From contig NC_080557.1 in the NCBI RefSeq assembly GCF_030253575.1, positions 37,299,501 to 37,363,500 on the forward strand: a DNA stretch of 64,000 bases, read 5' to 3'. Positions 32,872-46,851 of the stretch are shown here, one piece after another. The notes beneath the pieces are model-generated. The model was not told the DNA's origin, did no database searches, and was given only the letters and a program-made list of their open reading frames with translations. Source of the DNA: Rhododendron vialii. Taxonomy: Eukaryota > Streptophyta > Magnoliopsida > Ericales > Ericaceae. The stretch's first letter is position 1; each line of letters opens with the position of its first letter. A program made the position numbers and the translations under genes.

Positions 32872-35800
32872 TCATCGAAACAGTTCCGGGAAAGACCACA
32901 TAATGAACCTGGCAAAAACATCGGACTCCAAGAACTCGATATGAGCAGCCCGTCCAATGAAGGTATTCAAATTCCTGCCTTGGGTGGAGATATCAAAATT
33001 GACATCACATCGCATGAACAACCTATGCTCAGAGGAGGGTGCCCGTATCTGGTCCAAGCAATTATTCAGCATCTCCATGAAGACTTTGCCCTTCTTCGAG
33101 TTGTCTCCTGCAGCTGCTGGGCACATCTCAATTCTAGCGGAATGATACGGAACATAACCATCCTAAGAGAGATCCAAGATCGATTAGAAGCTTAACTGGT
33201 GGCCACTTGCGCATACAATATCAGTTAGTAACGAATTAAATAAGCAAGTCTACTTCTCAAAAACTATGTTCTCAAATTTTAATGGAGGGATTTTAATCAA
33301 TTGAAGCTGCAAGTCTCTCCCTAATGCCAACATGTCCAAATAAATCAACCAAGAAAAAATGCTGGAAAATAGTCCAAACTGCAGCCAGTGTACTGAGTTG
33401 CTGTTTTTTATTATTACTTGAGCTCTTCATCAGTTGCACACATTGTTTACCAGATACAAGTAACAAAGATTAAAAACACTGCTTTCATAAGATCAAACAA
33501 ATCCCTCTGGCCTCTATGATGATGTGTCATTTTCTTTCATTCCAAGTCAATATTGAAACCTTCCAAAGCATCAAACAAAGAGGAGTTTCTAGTGTAACAA
33601 AATCCTGCTTCAGTTTGGGCCTAATAAAATCCCTAGCTCAGTCCCCAAATACCAATAGGGGGTGATAGATTGTTTCATACGAATTCGAAAATCGCAAGTA
33701 CAGGATTGACAAAATAAAACCTGCAAAAGTGAAGGAAATACCTGAGGTGAAGATAACAGAATTATATTCTTGAAATTCTCCAGCGTCTTTTGCTAAAAGA
33801 GAGAAAGAAAACAACATCAGAACATGAGCCAAGCAGAAAGAAGAAACATCTCCCTCCTCCTTCAACCAAAAAAAAAAAACTCATCTCACAAGCAAATAAT
33901 CAAGAAACTGTCATGATGCAAACCCTAAAAAATCTAATATTCCAAAGTGGACATGATAGTGTACCGGAGAAACTGTCATGATGCAAATCCCCATTTTCTC
34001 CTTTTTTTTCTTTACCCAATAACAATTTCCAATGAAAGAAAATACATAAAGCCATCTTTAACCCTCCTAAAAATGATGTGGGGAATGAGGAAGTTTGTTC
34101 GGTACCTTGCAGAGTTTATACAAGAAAGTATTTTGCAGATCTGGATCGTCAGTGTAAGTAAGCTGATGAATGCACTGTGTGCCCTTGAACTTCTTCAGGA
34201 CCCACAGTCCAGAGTTAAATAATGAGTTTGAACTGTACAGGTAACCTAAATGTGGGCCAGATATAGAAAGATATGTATACAGGTATCTTAGGTATGGCTC
34301 CATAATTTCCTCTGCGAGAATCAAAGAACGAACTTAGTCTTCCTTAGTTAAAATAGCATAACATGATCTCCAAAGCCAAAAGTGCAGACCTGTTAACGCT
34401 GTTCTTATGATGACATTTCCAATGGAATGCCCAACAAAGCTAAGCTTGATATTTCGTAAACTTCCAGATCTTGAGGCTTTATCCATTTTCTTCTTAACGA
34501 ATGAAGTGACTTCTTGAGCTAGCCTTTTTCCCATTTCTCTGAAGTCCCCAGAAGTTTTTTCTTCATTCACCTCTGACATAAGCACGTCTACCTTGGAATC
34601 CATCAAAAGCCATTGATTCCGAACAAGCCGTAAATCCAGATGATGTCCCTATTTATGCAGTGATGAGCAAAGTTAATTGAAATACACTTGGAAATACAAT
34701 GTACCGTATGAAATTCATGAAATGGACTTCACTAAAATATCATGACAACTGAGGAGGATAAACCTAATTGAACTCCACAGTGGAACACCTAAATGATCAC
34801 AATATAGTCTGATCAAACAATTCCAAATATTGCACACACATAAGGGAGAAAAAGGTAGTATGTACTAAGCGATAATAACGGCTAAATCTCAAATGGTACA
34901 TCGATATGCTGCACAGAAGAGATCAAAACAAGTGGTGAATACAAAGAATAAGTGGGCACCCTTCAAAGAGACACGAGATAACTTTTCAAACTTCATTGTA
35001 GAACGTCTGATCTTGTTGTTTCCAACATATCACTTAAGAAAGGGGTGTCTCTGAATGTGTCAACTTGAGTAGAATTATGTAGCTTCAAATTATACCAAAA
35101 CACAACCACTATGCTGTCAGATGTTAGGTGTCCAAGATGAGCAGCTTAAGCACAACTTTCTAAGACAGAACTTCCCTATTTGCTGCAGATAGAATAATCC
35201 CATTCATATGCAGTCAATAATAACACCGCAAATTTCGGAAGGCCCTCACCCCTCAGACATTTCTGGTAGAAACCCAAATGAAGCAGCCAAAAAGCAGCAG
35301 AAACAGCGCTTTTGTCTAGATCCTCTCAGTATTACTGCTATCCAAGTTTTATGAATAAACAACACAATAGCACGGTGCTAACTGTCAAGGCATAATCCAA
35401 ACACGCCAATCAGATGAACAAATATTTAGTGTTAATGGAATCAGATCAGACCTCCGGATCCAACAAGCAGATTGCTAATCAGCTAGTCTACCAGTCCACA
35501 TGACCTATTTGAACTGGCTTCTCCAGCTTAACAGTAACTCAGAAAAATAGTCAAGACACGGTTTTGGGCGGAAGCTCAATCTCAACCTCCTAATTAGACG
35601 TAGACATTAGCCAGTTATCCCAATTAACATCCACTCTCACTTCTTTTTTCAACTTTGAAGCTTAAAGTCTCTGGTCAAACATGATTGAAATGTGTGACAT
35701 GTAATCAGACCGTGTCAGAATGAACCCATTGCCTATCGAGGTGCGAATGTAGTACATTACTATTTTATCCAGTTCTGAGTGTCTCCAGTCCTCCCCCACT

Positions 35801-38800
35801 TGTACCCCCAGTCAATTAGGGATTACATGGGTTCTATTCTTGTTGAAGTTTAGAGCAAGGTCGCTCTCTTTTTGGCACATTTTGACCAGTAGGAAGTAAT
35901 TGCACCAGATTGCTCTTTTTGCTTCTACATGATTAATGCAAGCAATGCTGCTAACCACTAGGCTAGTGCAACTAAAGTTAGTTCAGCTTGCATCACAATA
36001 TATTGGTCAGTCACAAATTTGAATGTTCAACTGTAAACATTACACATCAGCCTTCTAAAAATGCACAGATTGACTGGTCAAGGTTGCCAAATAGAGCATG
36101 TCCAATTGGTCATTGACCATACTCCATTCATGCATAAGTAAGGAAAACTCAGTCCAATATTTATTGCTACTCTGTAAATATTTGTTATCCAATAATGTCT
36201 TCAGGTAACAATCCGATCAAAATTCATAATAGATAATCCAGCTCACTCAAATTGATATTCTAGACTTGAATGGTACATTTATCTTGCAGACAATAAAAAT
36301 ATATAAAGAAGACTTCAAAGTTAGATTACCTTATTAAGTGTACAAGAGATGGCTCATTAGACCTGATTATTGCAAGGCCCAAGTAACATTTGGTAGTGTC
36401 AAAATGGCGTACGGACTGTAGAGCAGGTTTTTAGCCACATGAATGCATCCAAGAGCCTAACTTCCCCATTCATCTTACAGATATCGGGCCATAATGTAGC
36501 ACTACTGATCATACTCATATAGCTAGCCATTTGCCTCTTGTTCTTTACCTCTTTTTCTAAATTGGACGATAACAAATATATGCAGTTTAAGAAGACCTGG
36601 GCCCATCATTTTTTCGACACTAAAAATCCAAATATAGATTTTAATCTCCCCTTCGATAATCGAATCACTCACGGTTTTTTTTTTTTGTCTCTGTTGGTTT
36701 TTCTTGACAGAGTAATCACTTCACTTGGATTGTGATTGCATACGAAACCTAGGTGTAATCACACCTCGGTCCTGAAAAGTTTGTTGCCTGTTCTCTATGT
36801 TTGATGTAAAATACCTAAAACCCAACATTCAGCCCTTATAAACCCCAACAAAATCCCACAATCAAGTCTACCTACTCCAAAGCACTCAAAATATATTTTA
36901 CAATCAACTAACGACAAGGCCTAATGACAGTGTTCTTACTTAGCATAATACTAATCAATAAACAAAAGACAGCATGCTCCCATTCAGTCACTGCTACTAC
37001 CGCATCACTTCCGCTTTCTTTTCCTCTGGCTAAAACCGTGAAAAGCCACATGCTGCAAGGATAGAATTGACTAATCCCGATACCAAATCAACGACGTACT
37101 AAAGGAATATGATGTCACCATTCTACAAAACATGGTACTCCCTCCGTCCCAAAAAGGATGACAATTTTTTAAATTCGTGTCATTTTTCATCGCTTATATC
37201 TTTCAATCTATAATATTTTTCATGAGTTTGAAAACTTTGTATAATAGAACTAATCGACAACTATCAAACAAGATCCATATTGCATATTTGCGGAGATTCA
37301 TATTGAAAGATACAAGGAATTAAAATTGGCACGGATATCAAAAATTGACGTCCAATTTGGGACGGAGGGAGTATATTAGAGTATTTAACTATGAGGATTA
37401 TAGAGCTCGACTTCCCCATGACTCCACCTAATCTTATGGAACAAGATTAATTGCAATTGCGTAAGATGAAATTCAACCTCAAGTTGATTGCTATTATTTC
37501 AAAGGGCAAACAACAGAGACAAGCGGCTGAACATAAAACAGCCAATAGATAACTTTTCTGAACAGAAACAAATGCAGCATGGTGAAATACTTCAACGTGA
37601 GAAAATTAAAGAACAGAACCAACAATGGCGAAAAAGTACAAGAACATCAGTACAATTAAGCCATAATGTAGAGCACTTGACACGTACCTGAAAACCGTGC
37701 ACAAAGACAACAATCTTCAGTACACGACCACGTTGTTGAGTGTTAGGACCAGATTTGTTTTTCGCCTTGGACCCAATATCAGTGAGCAAGTTAGGTGTAT
37801 CTTTCTCACTGGGATTAGTGAAGTACGAATTTCCACTAGTAGAACGTAACGGAGCATTCATGACACGTTCTACAATTACAATCGGAATGCGCGAAGGATC
37901 ACCGAAGATATGCAGGTCTTGTATAGACCTGTTGTTGATCTGTATAGATCAAATACCAGCTCATAAACTCCAACATACATGGAAAGAAAAACATTGTAGC
38001 ACTTCACGAAAGAGTATTAACTCAGTGAACTCACCCTCATTTGCTCTATACCACGTCGATGAAGCTCAGCTCGTACTGCAGCAGTTTGTGCAGGCTACAA
38101 AGGAACCAAGCAAAGAAAGCAGATCACAAGGCTGTAAAACGCACGCATCCTCAACATAAAAAGAAATATGAAGTAGCAAACCAACTAAAAGTTGAACCTA
38201 GAGGATAAGGGGAAAAAATGAAACTTTTTGCCAAGTTATACTGAAGCAAGTAAAAGTGGGTCTTCAATATATTACATCCTCAGTTAACTTGCGGAGAACT
38301 GCTGCTTTTCCATGAGCACCACGGTAGGAGTCATCAACCCCACTACTTATGTATTGGTGAGGCATATCCACCTTAGAGTACACCATCCAAATCGACCATT
38401 CAGCTTTCCTGTCATTAGCCCATGCATCTCGCAAAAACTCCAAAATTTTTGTTTCATTAGCCCTGAAATTAAATAATAATAATAAAACATAAGCTTGAAG
38501 TTCTGCCATAAATACAAGGACGGATAAAATAGCAGGATTCAAGAGCTTGGTTATCTAGTTTACCTTCCTATGTAGAAGTTTTGCTCAACTATCAGCTATT
38601 GAATACAAAAAAGGCAGTGATTTACAGTACAACTACAGATAGCTAAGCACAACACCTAAAATCCAGACGGAAGTGGCTGGAAATGAGCGACAAAGTCAAA
38701 ATAAACACACACACACACACACACAAAAAGAACATATACCAGCAGCAATTCTCACAAAATCCGCAATGTGAAAACGAGAAAATATTAACAAAATTTTTAT

Positions 38801-41800
38801 CCAACAGATCACGAAAACTCAGCCTGAATACTAAAAGTTGGCTTACCCAGTTCAAGGGATTCTTGTTCAGGCTCTTTGTTGTCTTTTCTATTCATCATTC
38901 TATTATTCTGCTATGCAAATTGCACCTATGCAGTCTTATATCATTTTAACAGAACATACTAGGACGAAAGATCAGCATATCAGACATATTTATCATCATG
39001 TCCGATGATTTTGAAAATTGCTCTTTTGGTGTGCTCGTTATACCGTAGTCTAGGTCCCATGTCCATAATCCATATCCGTACTTACTATAATACTTTTACC
39101 ATTGAAGAGAAAAGAGTTTTCCAAATGACGAAAGATCATAGGCAAAATAAAGAATCACCAAGTAATCAACCTCTACAACATGGTAATCTGAGATTAAACA
39201 GGTTTAATCAGAGATTTTGAAACTGGAAGCTCATTTTCGTACAAGTTTTATAAAATGCTACTCCGGCTTCAGCACAAGAATAAACAAATTGCAGACCAAA
39301 GAACAAATCAAAAGACGCAGCTAAGGCAATGTTCTTTCAAATCTGGAGCCATTTAGAGTGAACGTTGTGGCTTGCTATGGCTTTTTTGTACCAGCCACAT
39401 GTACCATCCCCAACAGTCGAACATACATCTTTGCTAGAATCTCAATCGTTTGAAAGTGTGGGCATTTCGAAAATTATAATGAACATATCAATAAGATGGC
39501 AATACTGATCATGATTATCAATTGTAACTATTAATGAACCTCCTCTTTATTTCGGGTACACGCAAGCTAATGAAACCATCAACCACATATGTAACATTCA
39601 AGTGTGTGAAAACTAAGTACCTGAGTTTATGGCTCTGGACAAAACCTTCTGATGTCAAAAAAATTGTTCAACTCAGTCAGTCAAAAGAGACAAAACAAAC
39701 CAAGCAGGGGTGCAAACGAGCCGAGACGAATTGGGGTTTATAGTGCTCGAGCACGGCTCGTTTACTAAACGTGCCTAAAACTCGGGCTCGAGCTGAGCCT
39801 AGCTAATTTACTTAACAAGCCTCTTTAGACGAGCCAAGGCTATAAAACGAGCCCAAAACTCGAGCTCAAGCTCGGCTAGATTACTAAACGAGTCGAACCA
39901 CGAGCTGCTCGTTCGTTTGGAGCCCTAAAACCAAGTAAGATGACATAGTACCTGTCATTTATTAACCAACACCCAAATGATAGTTTTGTCACCCATATAT
40001 CTTGGGCAGGACTAAGAGTGGAATACACTAGGGGCTCGTTTGTTGCGTGGGACTGGTCTAAATTGGACTTAAAACAACTAAGCCATCTAGAAAATGTTAG
40101 AATTCATGTCATCTCTTTCCCACACCCCTCTTTCTTTTACATCTTATTGACTTTCTTTTTTTACAAATAAAAAAATTAAAAAAACATTTTAAGTTTTTTA
40201 ATTTTCATTTTGATCTCTTAGTCGGATCAATAATTTTGATTCCTACATATTGACTTGGCTATGATTGTATGACTAAATTTTCTTGTTATGGTTAGTTTTT
40301 TGAAAAATAGTGCATTGTTACCCAAGTTACATGACAAATATGATGTCTACATGCTTTTTATTGTTAATTAGCTTGTACATATGACAAAATAGAAAGGGCA
40401 GTTTTTTTAATTGCATGCTCTAAATATGCTACGGGGACGGGTAATTTAGTCAGTTGGTCAGGTTCCTTCTCTTGAGCCCTTAAAAGGATAAGGCACGTCC
40501 AACCATCTAATCTTTATGAATTCCCAGACGTAAGACTCATGGTAACACTCCAAAATAGTACCAAGACAAACCTTCCAAGGAGAGAAATTACGCAATTGAG
40601 GTCTGGCTTCTCCACTACCATAACGCAATTGAGCAATTAGTTAATACTGGCATTTGTGGTGGAATGTTTTACATTACCAACAGGTACACAAGTTCTTGAC
40701 ACATGATTTCTATAAATCAGCCAAGGGAAAGAAAAAATAAATGACTTCTCGACTATTGACCAAGGTGTTGTCTTCTCATTCTAGAATCCACAAAAAGGAA
40801 GAAAATCTATTGCAACTTTCATTCAAGTAGAATAAAAAGTGCACGGTCATTGAATTTAAGACAGTACTTGAACAAACCTGTGAAATTTCAGAAACGTGTT
40901 CCACAAGTACAATATTTGACTCCCAAGCAAATGGAAGAAGTTCAAGAGTTCATCCTTGGATAAGGAACGGAAGAACTCATGGTCCCGGAAATCAACACTA
41001 CCATTTGGTTTCTGTTCAAGGATGAATATAGAAATGATAAGCTAAAGCCACAAAAAGATCAGGATTCCGCAAGCATCAATGAGAACTATGAAGCACGAAA
41101 TTAGTACCTCAGAACCCATTTGTGGCATGGTAGATGCTTCTGCCGAAACTACAGCACGTGGAGTCTCCACAACTCCTCGCAGAGAAGAACCAAACAACTT
41201 CGAATCATCCAGTTCGGAAGTAAAATCACTCAAATCAATTATTTGATTAATTGATTTGCTGAGGTTTCGTAGCTCTTCAAGGAGAATGTCCCGGGAAGTT
41301 AATAGTGCTCTGACAAGCATGGCCTGTTTAGAGTAATATACAAGCTAGTTGACTCAATAAGCATCAGACGCAAAATGGTACTGTGTTATTCCAGTGAAGA
41401 CACCATATTAGCAAGATACAATGGAAGAGGATCGACATAACAGCAGCCAATTTTGATAAGTCGAATGGCTCAATGATGTGAGTCGTGACTTTGCCACACA
41501 AAAAAAAATAATAGATCCTGAATTCACTGCACCCCCCACCCCCCCCCAAAAAAAAAAAAGAAAAAAAAAAAGACGAGTATAGAATAAATAAAATTAGACG
41601 AGGACAGATAGCAAAACCTCTATTAAGTTAAATATCTTCTATTACCTCTTCACATGATTACCTTTTTGCAACTGTAACCCTAAAACCTTTCTTTGTCTTA
41701 AGGCCTAAAACCCAGCATATAACCAAGTGCAGGGCGCACTGTCCCACAATTTCTAAAGTTGTCCTGCTTCATACTCCGCTTTAAACAACCACAACATAAG

Positions 41801-44800
41801 AAAACCCAGGAGGCAGATCTTGTGCCTTAACATGGTTGTGTTAAACTGGCATACATATTGCCCCAAGACACTTTCATAAAGCCAAATAACTGCAAAGCGA
41901 TTAGCTAACAAAAGAAGGTCCAAGGTTCAAGTCTTGTTATCTGTGATTGGTCCCCAGTTGAGTCTACCAGTAATGACAAAGCATATGTGCAGAGCATTTG
42001 CAAAAGAATTGCAATCAACAGCAAAAGAATTGCAATCAACAGTTAACAAATCCTACTTATGCTATGAAAGGAAAGGAAATCACAACCAGAAAATACATAG
42101 AAGTACAAGATGAAAAAAGATTAATCATGAATCTCAGGTAAAGAAATCATCAAATAATAGTTACTGTGAAGCACATACTTGCTTCGGCTTGTCAAAATTT
42201 CCATCAGCCAACCGTTTGATAGCAGAAGAGTCGCTGAAAAGAGTCCAACGAATCAAGTTACTTTGAAAAATTAACAGGGGGCTATTACTTAAACCACAGC
42301 ATTAAATACCAGCACGAAAATATGGTTTTAGATTATCAGGGGAATGTGACCTTGATCAATTTACTCAGTTTAAGAAACTGAATCTGCAACAGACCTGGGT
42401 ACCTTCGCCGAGGCAGTGTGAAAATTACCCTTCAATAGGGTGATATGTATGGTAATATCAACAAGCACGGCATGGAAAGCATCAAAATGTACAGGGCAAT
42501 ATGAATGCAGGCCGAGAAGAGCTTTAGGTGGAATTCTAAATTCATGGACTGCAGTAGAGCATGCATCCAGAGAAGTCTGCAAACCAGACCTGCAAATCAT
42601 ACATTGGAACAGAAAGTATGGGTTGGATATCTAAGTCCACTTTGCAAGTTACAAAGTACGAGTAGAAAGTCAACTTACTCATTTTCCAATACAGGGGCAT
42701 ACATAAGCTCAAACTTCAAAATGACAGCAGATGCAGGCAAACCCTGGCATATGAACGCTATATTAGTCCAAAAAATTGAAATATGAAATGATGAAACATG
42801 GGCACCCACAGATGGTAGATGGGTAGAAACATAAATAAAAACAGGTATTCTCTAGGACTTTTATGTTCTGCTCCTGCAGTCTTTCTAAACACGTAGGTGA
42901 GTATTCCCAACCAAGTTTATTCCATCCTTGGGCGAGAAAGCTTCCCCCATATAGAAGTGGAAGGAATTAATGCCATGATAGGGGTTGCTTGGAGTTTCAG
43001 GCCATAGATGTGTACGTCTTTAACAAGAAATTAATGACATTACTGTGCTGCCTTGTGCTTGGAAAAGATCACCGCTCTTTCCGGTATATTCTACTTTATC
43101 AGTTTACTTGTAATTACAGTTGCTTTTACACATTGGCACGCATGCAAAGGGACCAATACCTCATATTTACCCAGTGATAGATTGAATGCAATCATGACAG
43201 ATAGAAGAACATCCTGCCTTGCATATTTGATCCGGAAAGGCTGTGTTGAGAAACTGTGATCTGTATCATCAATTCTCCAAACTCCATATACATCATCAGC
43301 ACCAACTTCAGGAGCTGCAGTCAAAGAAAGGGTAACTTAGACGGTAGTTCATCAGGAAGAACCATAATCAAAGACTACCAGCCCCTGAAGGATAGTTATA
43401 AATAACTGAAGAGATAAAAAGAACCAATATAGAACGACCTTCGTGTATGTGTGTCAGACCCATCTAATTCTCACGCCAATGACACATTTTAATGCAACCC
43501 TTTTGGCTTCTAAAATATATTGCGTTAACAAAGAATCATAGATCATTTTTTCATAACATCAAGTTATTCCAAGATGGAAGTCCAACTAACATATCCTCCA
43601 CACCCCAACTTTGTCGAGTGCCTGACATGAGTACTTCATACAATTCGGAGAGTCCATATAATATGACTCTAGCAATGAAATATATTTCTCAAATATGCAG
43701 AGCAATATCTGCCATCAAGAGGGGGAAAAGGCACAGGTTCACCATATAAAATGCAGTACTCAGGAGTATGTACATGAACAATAGCAGCAACTTTATTAAG
43801 AGAAAGGAAAACAAAACTCAAAAAACATCTTCTATTACTACCCGTTCGTACCCAATAATACACGCTTTTGCTCCAACCCCTAGAATCATTTAAGCATTTG
43901 CTAAGGCATACCTATAACAAATACAAGTTCACTGCTTCATACCCATACAAGTGACTTGAATGGGAAAAACTTACATACCTACATATTGAACCACTCGAGC
44001 TGGAGTTCCAAGAGAACTGTTTTCACTGTCCTCCCATCTCATCGTAATCTTAATCTGATACCATCTGCATGAGGGAAAATGAAAACAAATTAAAATAAAT
44101 CATAGACATTCGATCCACCCAAGCAAAAGAGAAACTGAAACAAACACACAACACAAGAGAATACACTATAGATGTGGTTCAGCAGTGTGGCTACCTCTAC
44201 AGAAAAGAGAAAAAACATTCCACTATACACAATATAGCCTAGGTCACATAATCTTTCAATAAAACCCTCCACTCTCGCTCTCAATTCTCACCCTGCACTC
44301 TTGCTCTCAATCCTCACCCTGCACTCTTGCTCTCAATCCTCGCTCTTGCAAATTTTAACAGTTTGAAATTATTTTCAAAAGACGCTTTCACGCTCACGCA
44401 CACCCATTATGTGATAATATTAGAGCATCTCCAATCTTTACCCATTTTATTACCCACACCCAAAATTTGAGTAAAAAGCCTAAAAACTCATCTCCAATGT
44501 CATACTCATTTGCCTACCCATTTTGAGTTCTACTCATTTCCTCACCCATATTTGGGGAGACTCAAACCCATACCCAATTTCCAAACCCTCTTTTCACTCT
44601 CATGAATTACAAGTGTGCCATTCAGTAATAGATTTGGGTAAAAATATGGGTTTAGCGATGCCTTGCCCAAATCAAGCTTCTCACCCAAATCCCTACCCAA
44701 ATTTGGGTGAAAAAAAGGGCAAGGATTGGAGATGCTCTTAAAACCCCGCATGGAGACACATTACCAAAACACTGCAGGGGTGGGGATAAGCCTCAGCCCA

Positions 44801-45578
44801 CCACAATTACTAAAGATTAAGTAAATACAATACAACTTATAAATGAGAAAGAACATTCCACTATACAGATTATAAGCCAGGTCACATAATCCTTCAACAA
44901 GAACCTCCGCTCCCCATGCTGCACTCCGACTCTCAATCCTAGCTCTCGCATACTTTAGCACTTTCAGATATTTTCAAAACACTCGCGCATGCCCATTATG
45001 CACTCAGATTACCCACTTAAAAGACACATTACCGAGTGTTCGCTTTGAGTCTCTAGACTCAACCCCTCTCTTAGGGCGCGGTCTCCCATAAGTTTTCTCT
45101 CCAATTATTACTTTCATTTTCCTATCTATCTATCTCCACTCGTTGCCCCAAAAACCTCTCTCAAAACCCAAACCGAACAAAGGCCTGGGATAAACCTCGG
45201 CCCACCACAATTACTCAAGATTAAGTAAATACAACTTAAATCCGAAAATGACCAACACAGATGATAATAGTAGTTGCAGTAGCAGTATCAGAAAATAACA
45301 ATAACATCGACGACAACAGTGACACGTATATACCCTTGCTGGAAGAGGTCGAGGTTGTGGAAGCGATGAATGTATATGGCAATCTCGTGCACGGCATCCA
45401 ACATTGGAAGCTTACGCTTCGGAAGCGGCGGAGGTGTCGGCGGTCGCGGCGACAAGGGCGCATTAGACAGCCTCTTCGGATGATTCGAAGAGGAAGAGGA
45501 AGAAGAAGAAGGGGAAGAAGAGGAGAGATTTTTGTTCGTATTAAAGCCAATGATCCATTTAAAACGCCGCAGTAACAT
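32872..45578 (-). CDS. FAM135-type putative serine esterase/lipase (DUF3657 + DUF676), complete, 15 exons, 818 aa
   Basis: Exons (high to low): 45578-45334, 44064-43979, 43314-43160, 42743-42679, 42589-42395, 42233-42179, 41323-41108, 41011-40878, 38462-38276, 38094-38035, 37939-37688, 34648-34390, 34311-34106, 33792-33742, 33162-32872. All junctions are GT-AG and the 2457 bases stay in frame. The N-terminus has a basic Met-Leu-Leu-Arg-Arg start, a Ser/Pro-rich linker, then EIAIYIHRFHNLDLFQQG, typical of FAM135 proteins. The C-terminal alpha/beta-hydrolase domain has VFVHGFQGHHLDLRL and nucleophile elbow GHSIGN (Ser625), with Asp723 in QDGYVPYHSAR and His796 in RAAHIEFLE as the likely triad. 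Substrate unknown. Arabidopsis relatives (from memory) include At1g58350/ZW18. Its introns host four bounded MITEs or tandem blocks. Confidence 0.93.
37136..37373. mobile_element. Stowaway MITE in an intron of the FAM135-like gene
   Basis: TA-CTCCCTCCGTCCCAAAAAGG at the left and inverse TA-CTCCCTCCGTCCCAAATTGG at the right. It lies in the 3-kb intron between exons at 34648 and 37688. Confidence 0.9.
38689..38709. repeat. Short (CA)n tract in a FAM135-like intron
   Basis: About ten CA units. Confidence 0.85.
39705..39927. mobile_element. Short hAT MITE in an intron of the FAM135-like gene
   Basis: 223 bp. Left end CAGGGGTGCAAACGAGC, inverse of right end TAGGGCTCCAAACGAACG, flanked exactly by AAACCAAG (39697-39704 and 39928-39935). 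The 8-bp duplication and the AGGGG/AGGGC termini fit hAT. The interior is rich in GAGCTCGAGCTCGG-type words, also seen near 10.5 kb. Confidence 0.8.
41999..42042. repeat. Tandem duplication of about 21 bp in an intron
   Basis: The unit 'gcaaaagaattgcaatcaac' occurs twice in a row. Confidence 0.85.
44085..45235. repeat. Local duplications in intron 1 of the FAM135-like gene
   Basis: 'acattccactatacag/ca' plus 'aggtcacataatc' occurs near 44215 and 44850; 'cccaccacaattactaaaga' occurs near 44797 and 45200; a 27-bp unit 'accctgcactcttgctctca' is tandem at 44290-44345. The MITE 44423-44737 lies between the first pair. Confidence 0.65.
44423..44737. mobile_element. Tourist-like MITE with GAGCATCTCCAATC termini
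   Basis: 315 bp. The termini GAGCATCTCCAATC and its exact inverse are flanked by TTA on both sides (44420-44422 and 44738-44740). The interior is built of 'accca' and 'tttgggta' words in inverted orientation. This type is common in plants near genes. Confidence 0.85.
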
Positions 45579-46842
45579 TACTCTCCGTATCCAACACGAG
45601 CATCCCTCCGGTTCCAAGCTCCGCAATCAGAAACCCTAGGTTTTCACCTCGGCGTTCGTTGATGATCGTCGAAGTCGGGTTTCTAATGGGTGATTCTCGG
45701 TCGTGGACGGAATTGAGAAGACGGTAGAGAGCAGTCGCCGGCGGGGAAATGGGGGAGAGAGAGAGAGAGATGGACGGGGGTTTTGCCGTCGTCGCCGTCT
45801 TCCGAGAATTATTATTCGAGCAGATGAGGACAGAGAAGAAGGCGCGTTTGACCAAAATCGATCGGGGTATACGGCGTCGTTTTTAACGGGAAGGGAATGG
45901 GCCCAGTGGGAAAAGTGGAAAAGAGTCAATTAATTTCCAGATCAAAAGGGAGAGGGGCCCATTACTAAAGAAAAAATGAAATTTACAATATTAAGGAATA
46001 GCATTGTGAAATTAATTAAAGATTTTCTCAATATTTTCAATGTTAAATATGTTATTAGAGCGGGTTTTAAGTAAGAATGTCTAAAAATTTAACATATCAA
46101 ATGTTCTAACGCGCAACAATGACGTTGCGTCGTATCTTAATTCAAATCTCACAATGTACTTTTAAAGTTTTCTGATAGTGACGAGATGGACGAGTAACCT
46201 CAAGTACCTCACTCTGTATTTACATTTTCTATTAATTTATACGCGCTCGCTCTCTTTCTTCACCAACCAAAAAGGAGTCAATTATCGGGTGGTTGGGTGA
46301 CAAAATACTACTCATTTCATAAAGAGCATGGGTTTGGATTTCGAATCCCACTTCTTCTATTTGAGATCTATGACTACATTTATGTTTGAATAGTTTTTAG
46401 TTATTGGATTCAAGATCTCTGTAAATTCTATAATAGTGGTGGACTGAATGAGTGACTCAAATAGCTCACCCTATTTTTATTTTTATGAAGTCATAGTACT
46501 TTTTAGCAACAAAATACATTGTAAGGTAGCCTCTGTGGTCAGACACTAATTATAACAGTAGAGGTCCTAATTTCATATCTCACTTTCTTCCTTTAGTTGA
46601 AATCCAAAGATTAGTTATAGATGAATAGTTTTTGGTTCTCAAAATCAGAATCTCTATAAATATGAACCCTTTTATCAGTCTACCAAGGGAGGTCTATGGG
46701 GGTTGTTTTTTCCATTTTAATCAAAAGGTCTATGGATTGTTTGAATAAGCTTATCAGATTAGTCGGCCTTTGATACTTATAACTTGACTTTTAAACTATA
46801 AAAAAAAAAATGTAGGAAAAAGAAAAGAAAAACAATGCTCAT
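45579..46842. other. 5' flank of the FAM135-like gene and intergenic DNA
   Basis: 45579-45900 is GC-richer than its surroundings and is probably the leader and promoter of the FAM135-like gene; a short GA tract is at 45755-45770. An in-frame Met lies at 45626, 16 codons upstream of the chosen start. From 46000 to 46840 no gene is seen; the DNA contains decayed repeat words such as 'gggtttggatttcgaatccc'. Confidence 0.45.
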
Positions 46843-46851
46843 ATAAAATTA

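Noticed and set aside
45236..45575. Plus-strand and other-frame ORFs rich in Arg and Ser
   Set aside because: They are shadows of exon 1 of the FAM135-like gene.
45288..45626. Earlier Met (16 codons upstream) for the FAM135-like protein
   Set aside because: The basic MLLRRFKW start at 45578 fits the family; the extension has no counterpart I recall. It remains an alternative.
46330..46360. tRNA-like B-box word (gatttcgaatccca)
   Set aside because: No A box or cloverleaf around it; at best a decayed SINE.
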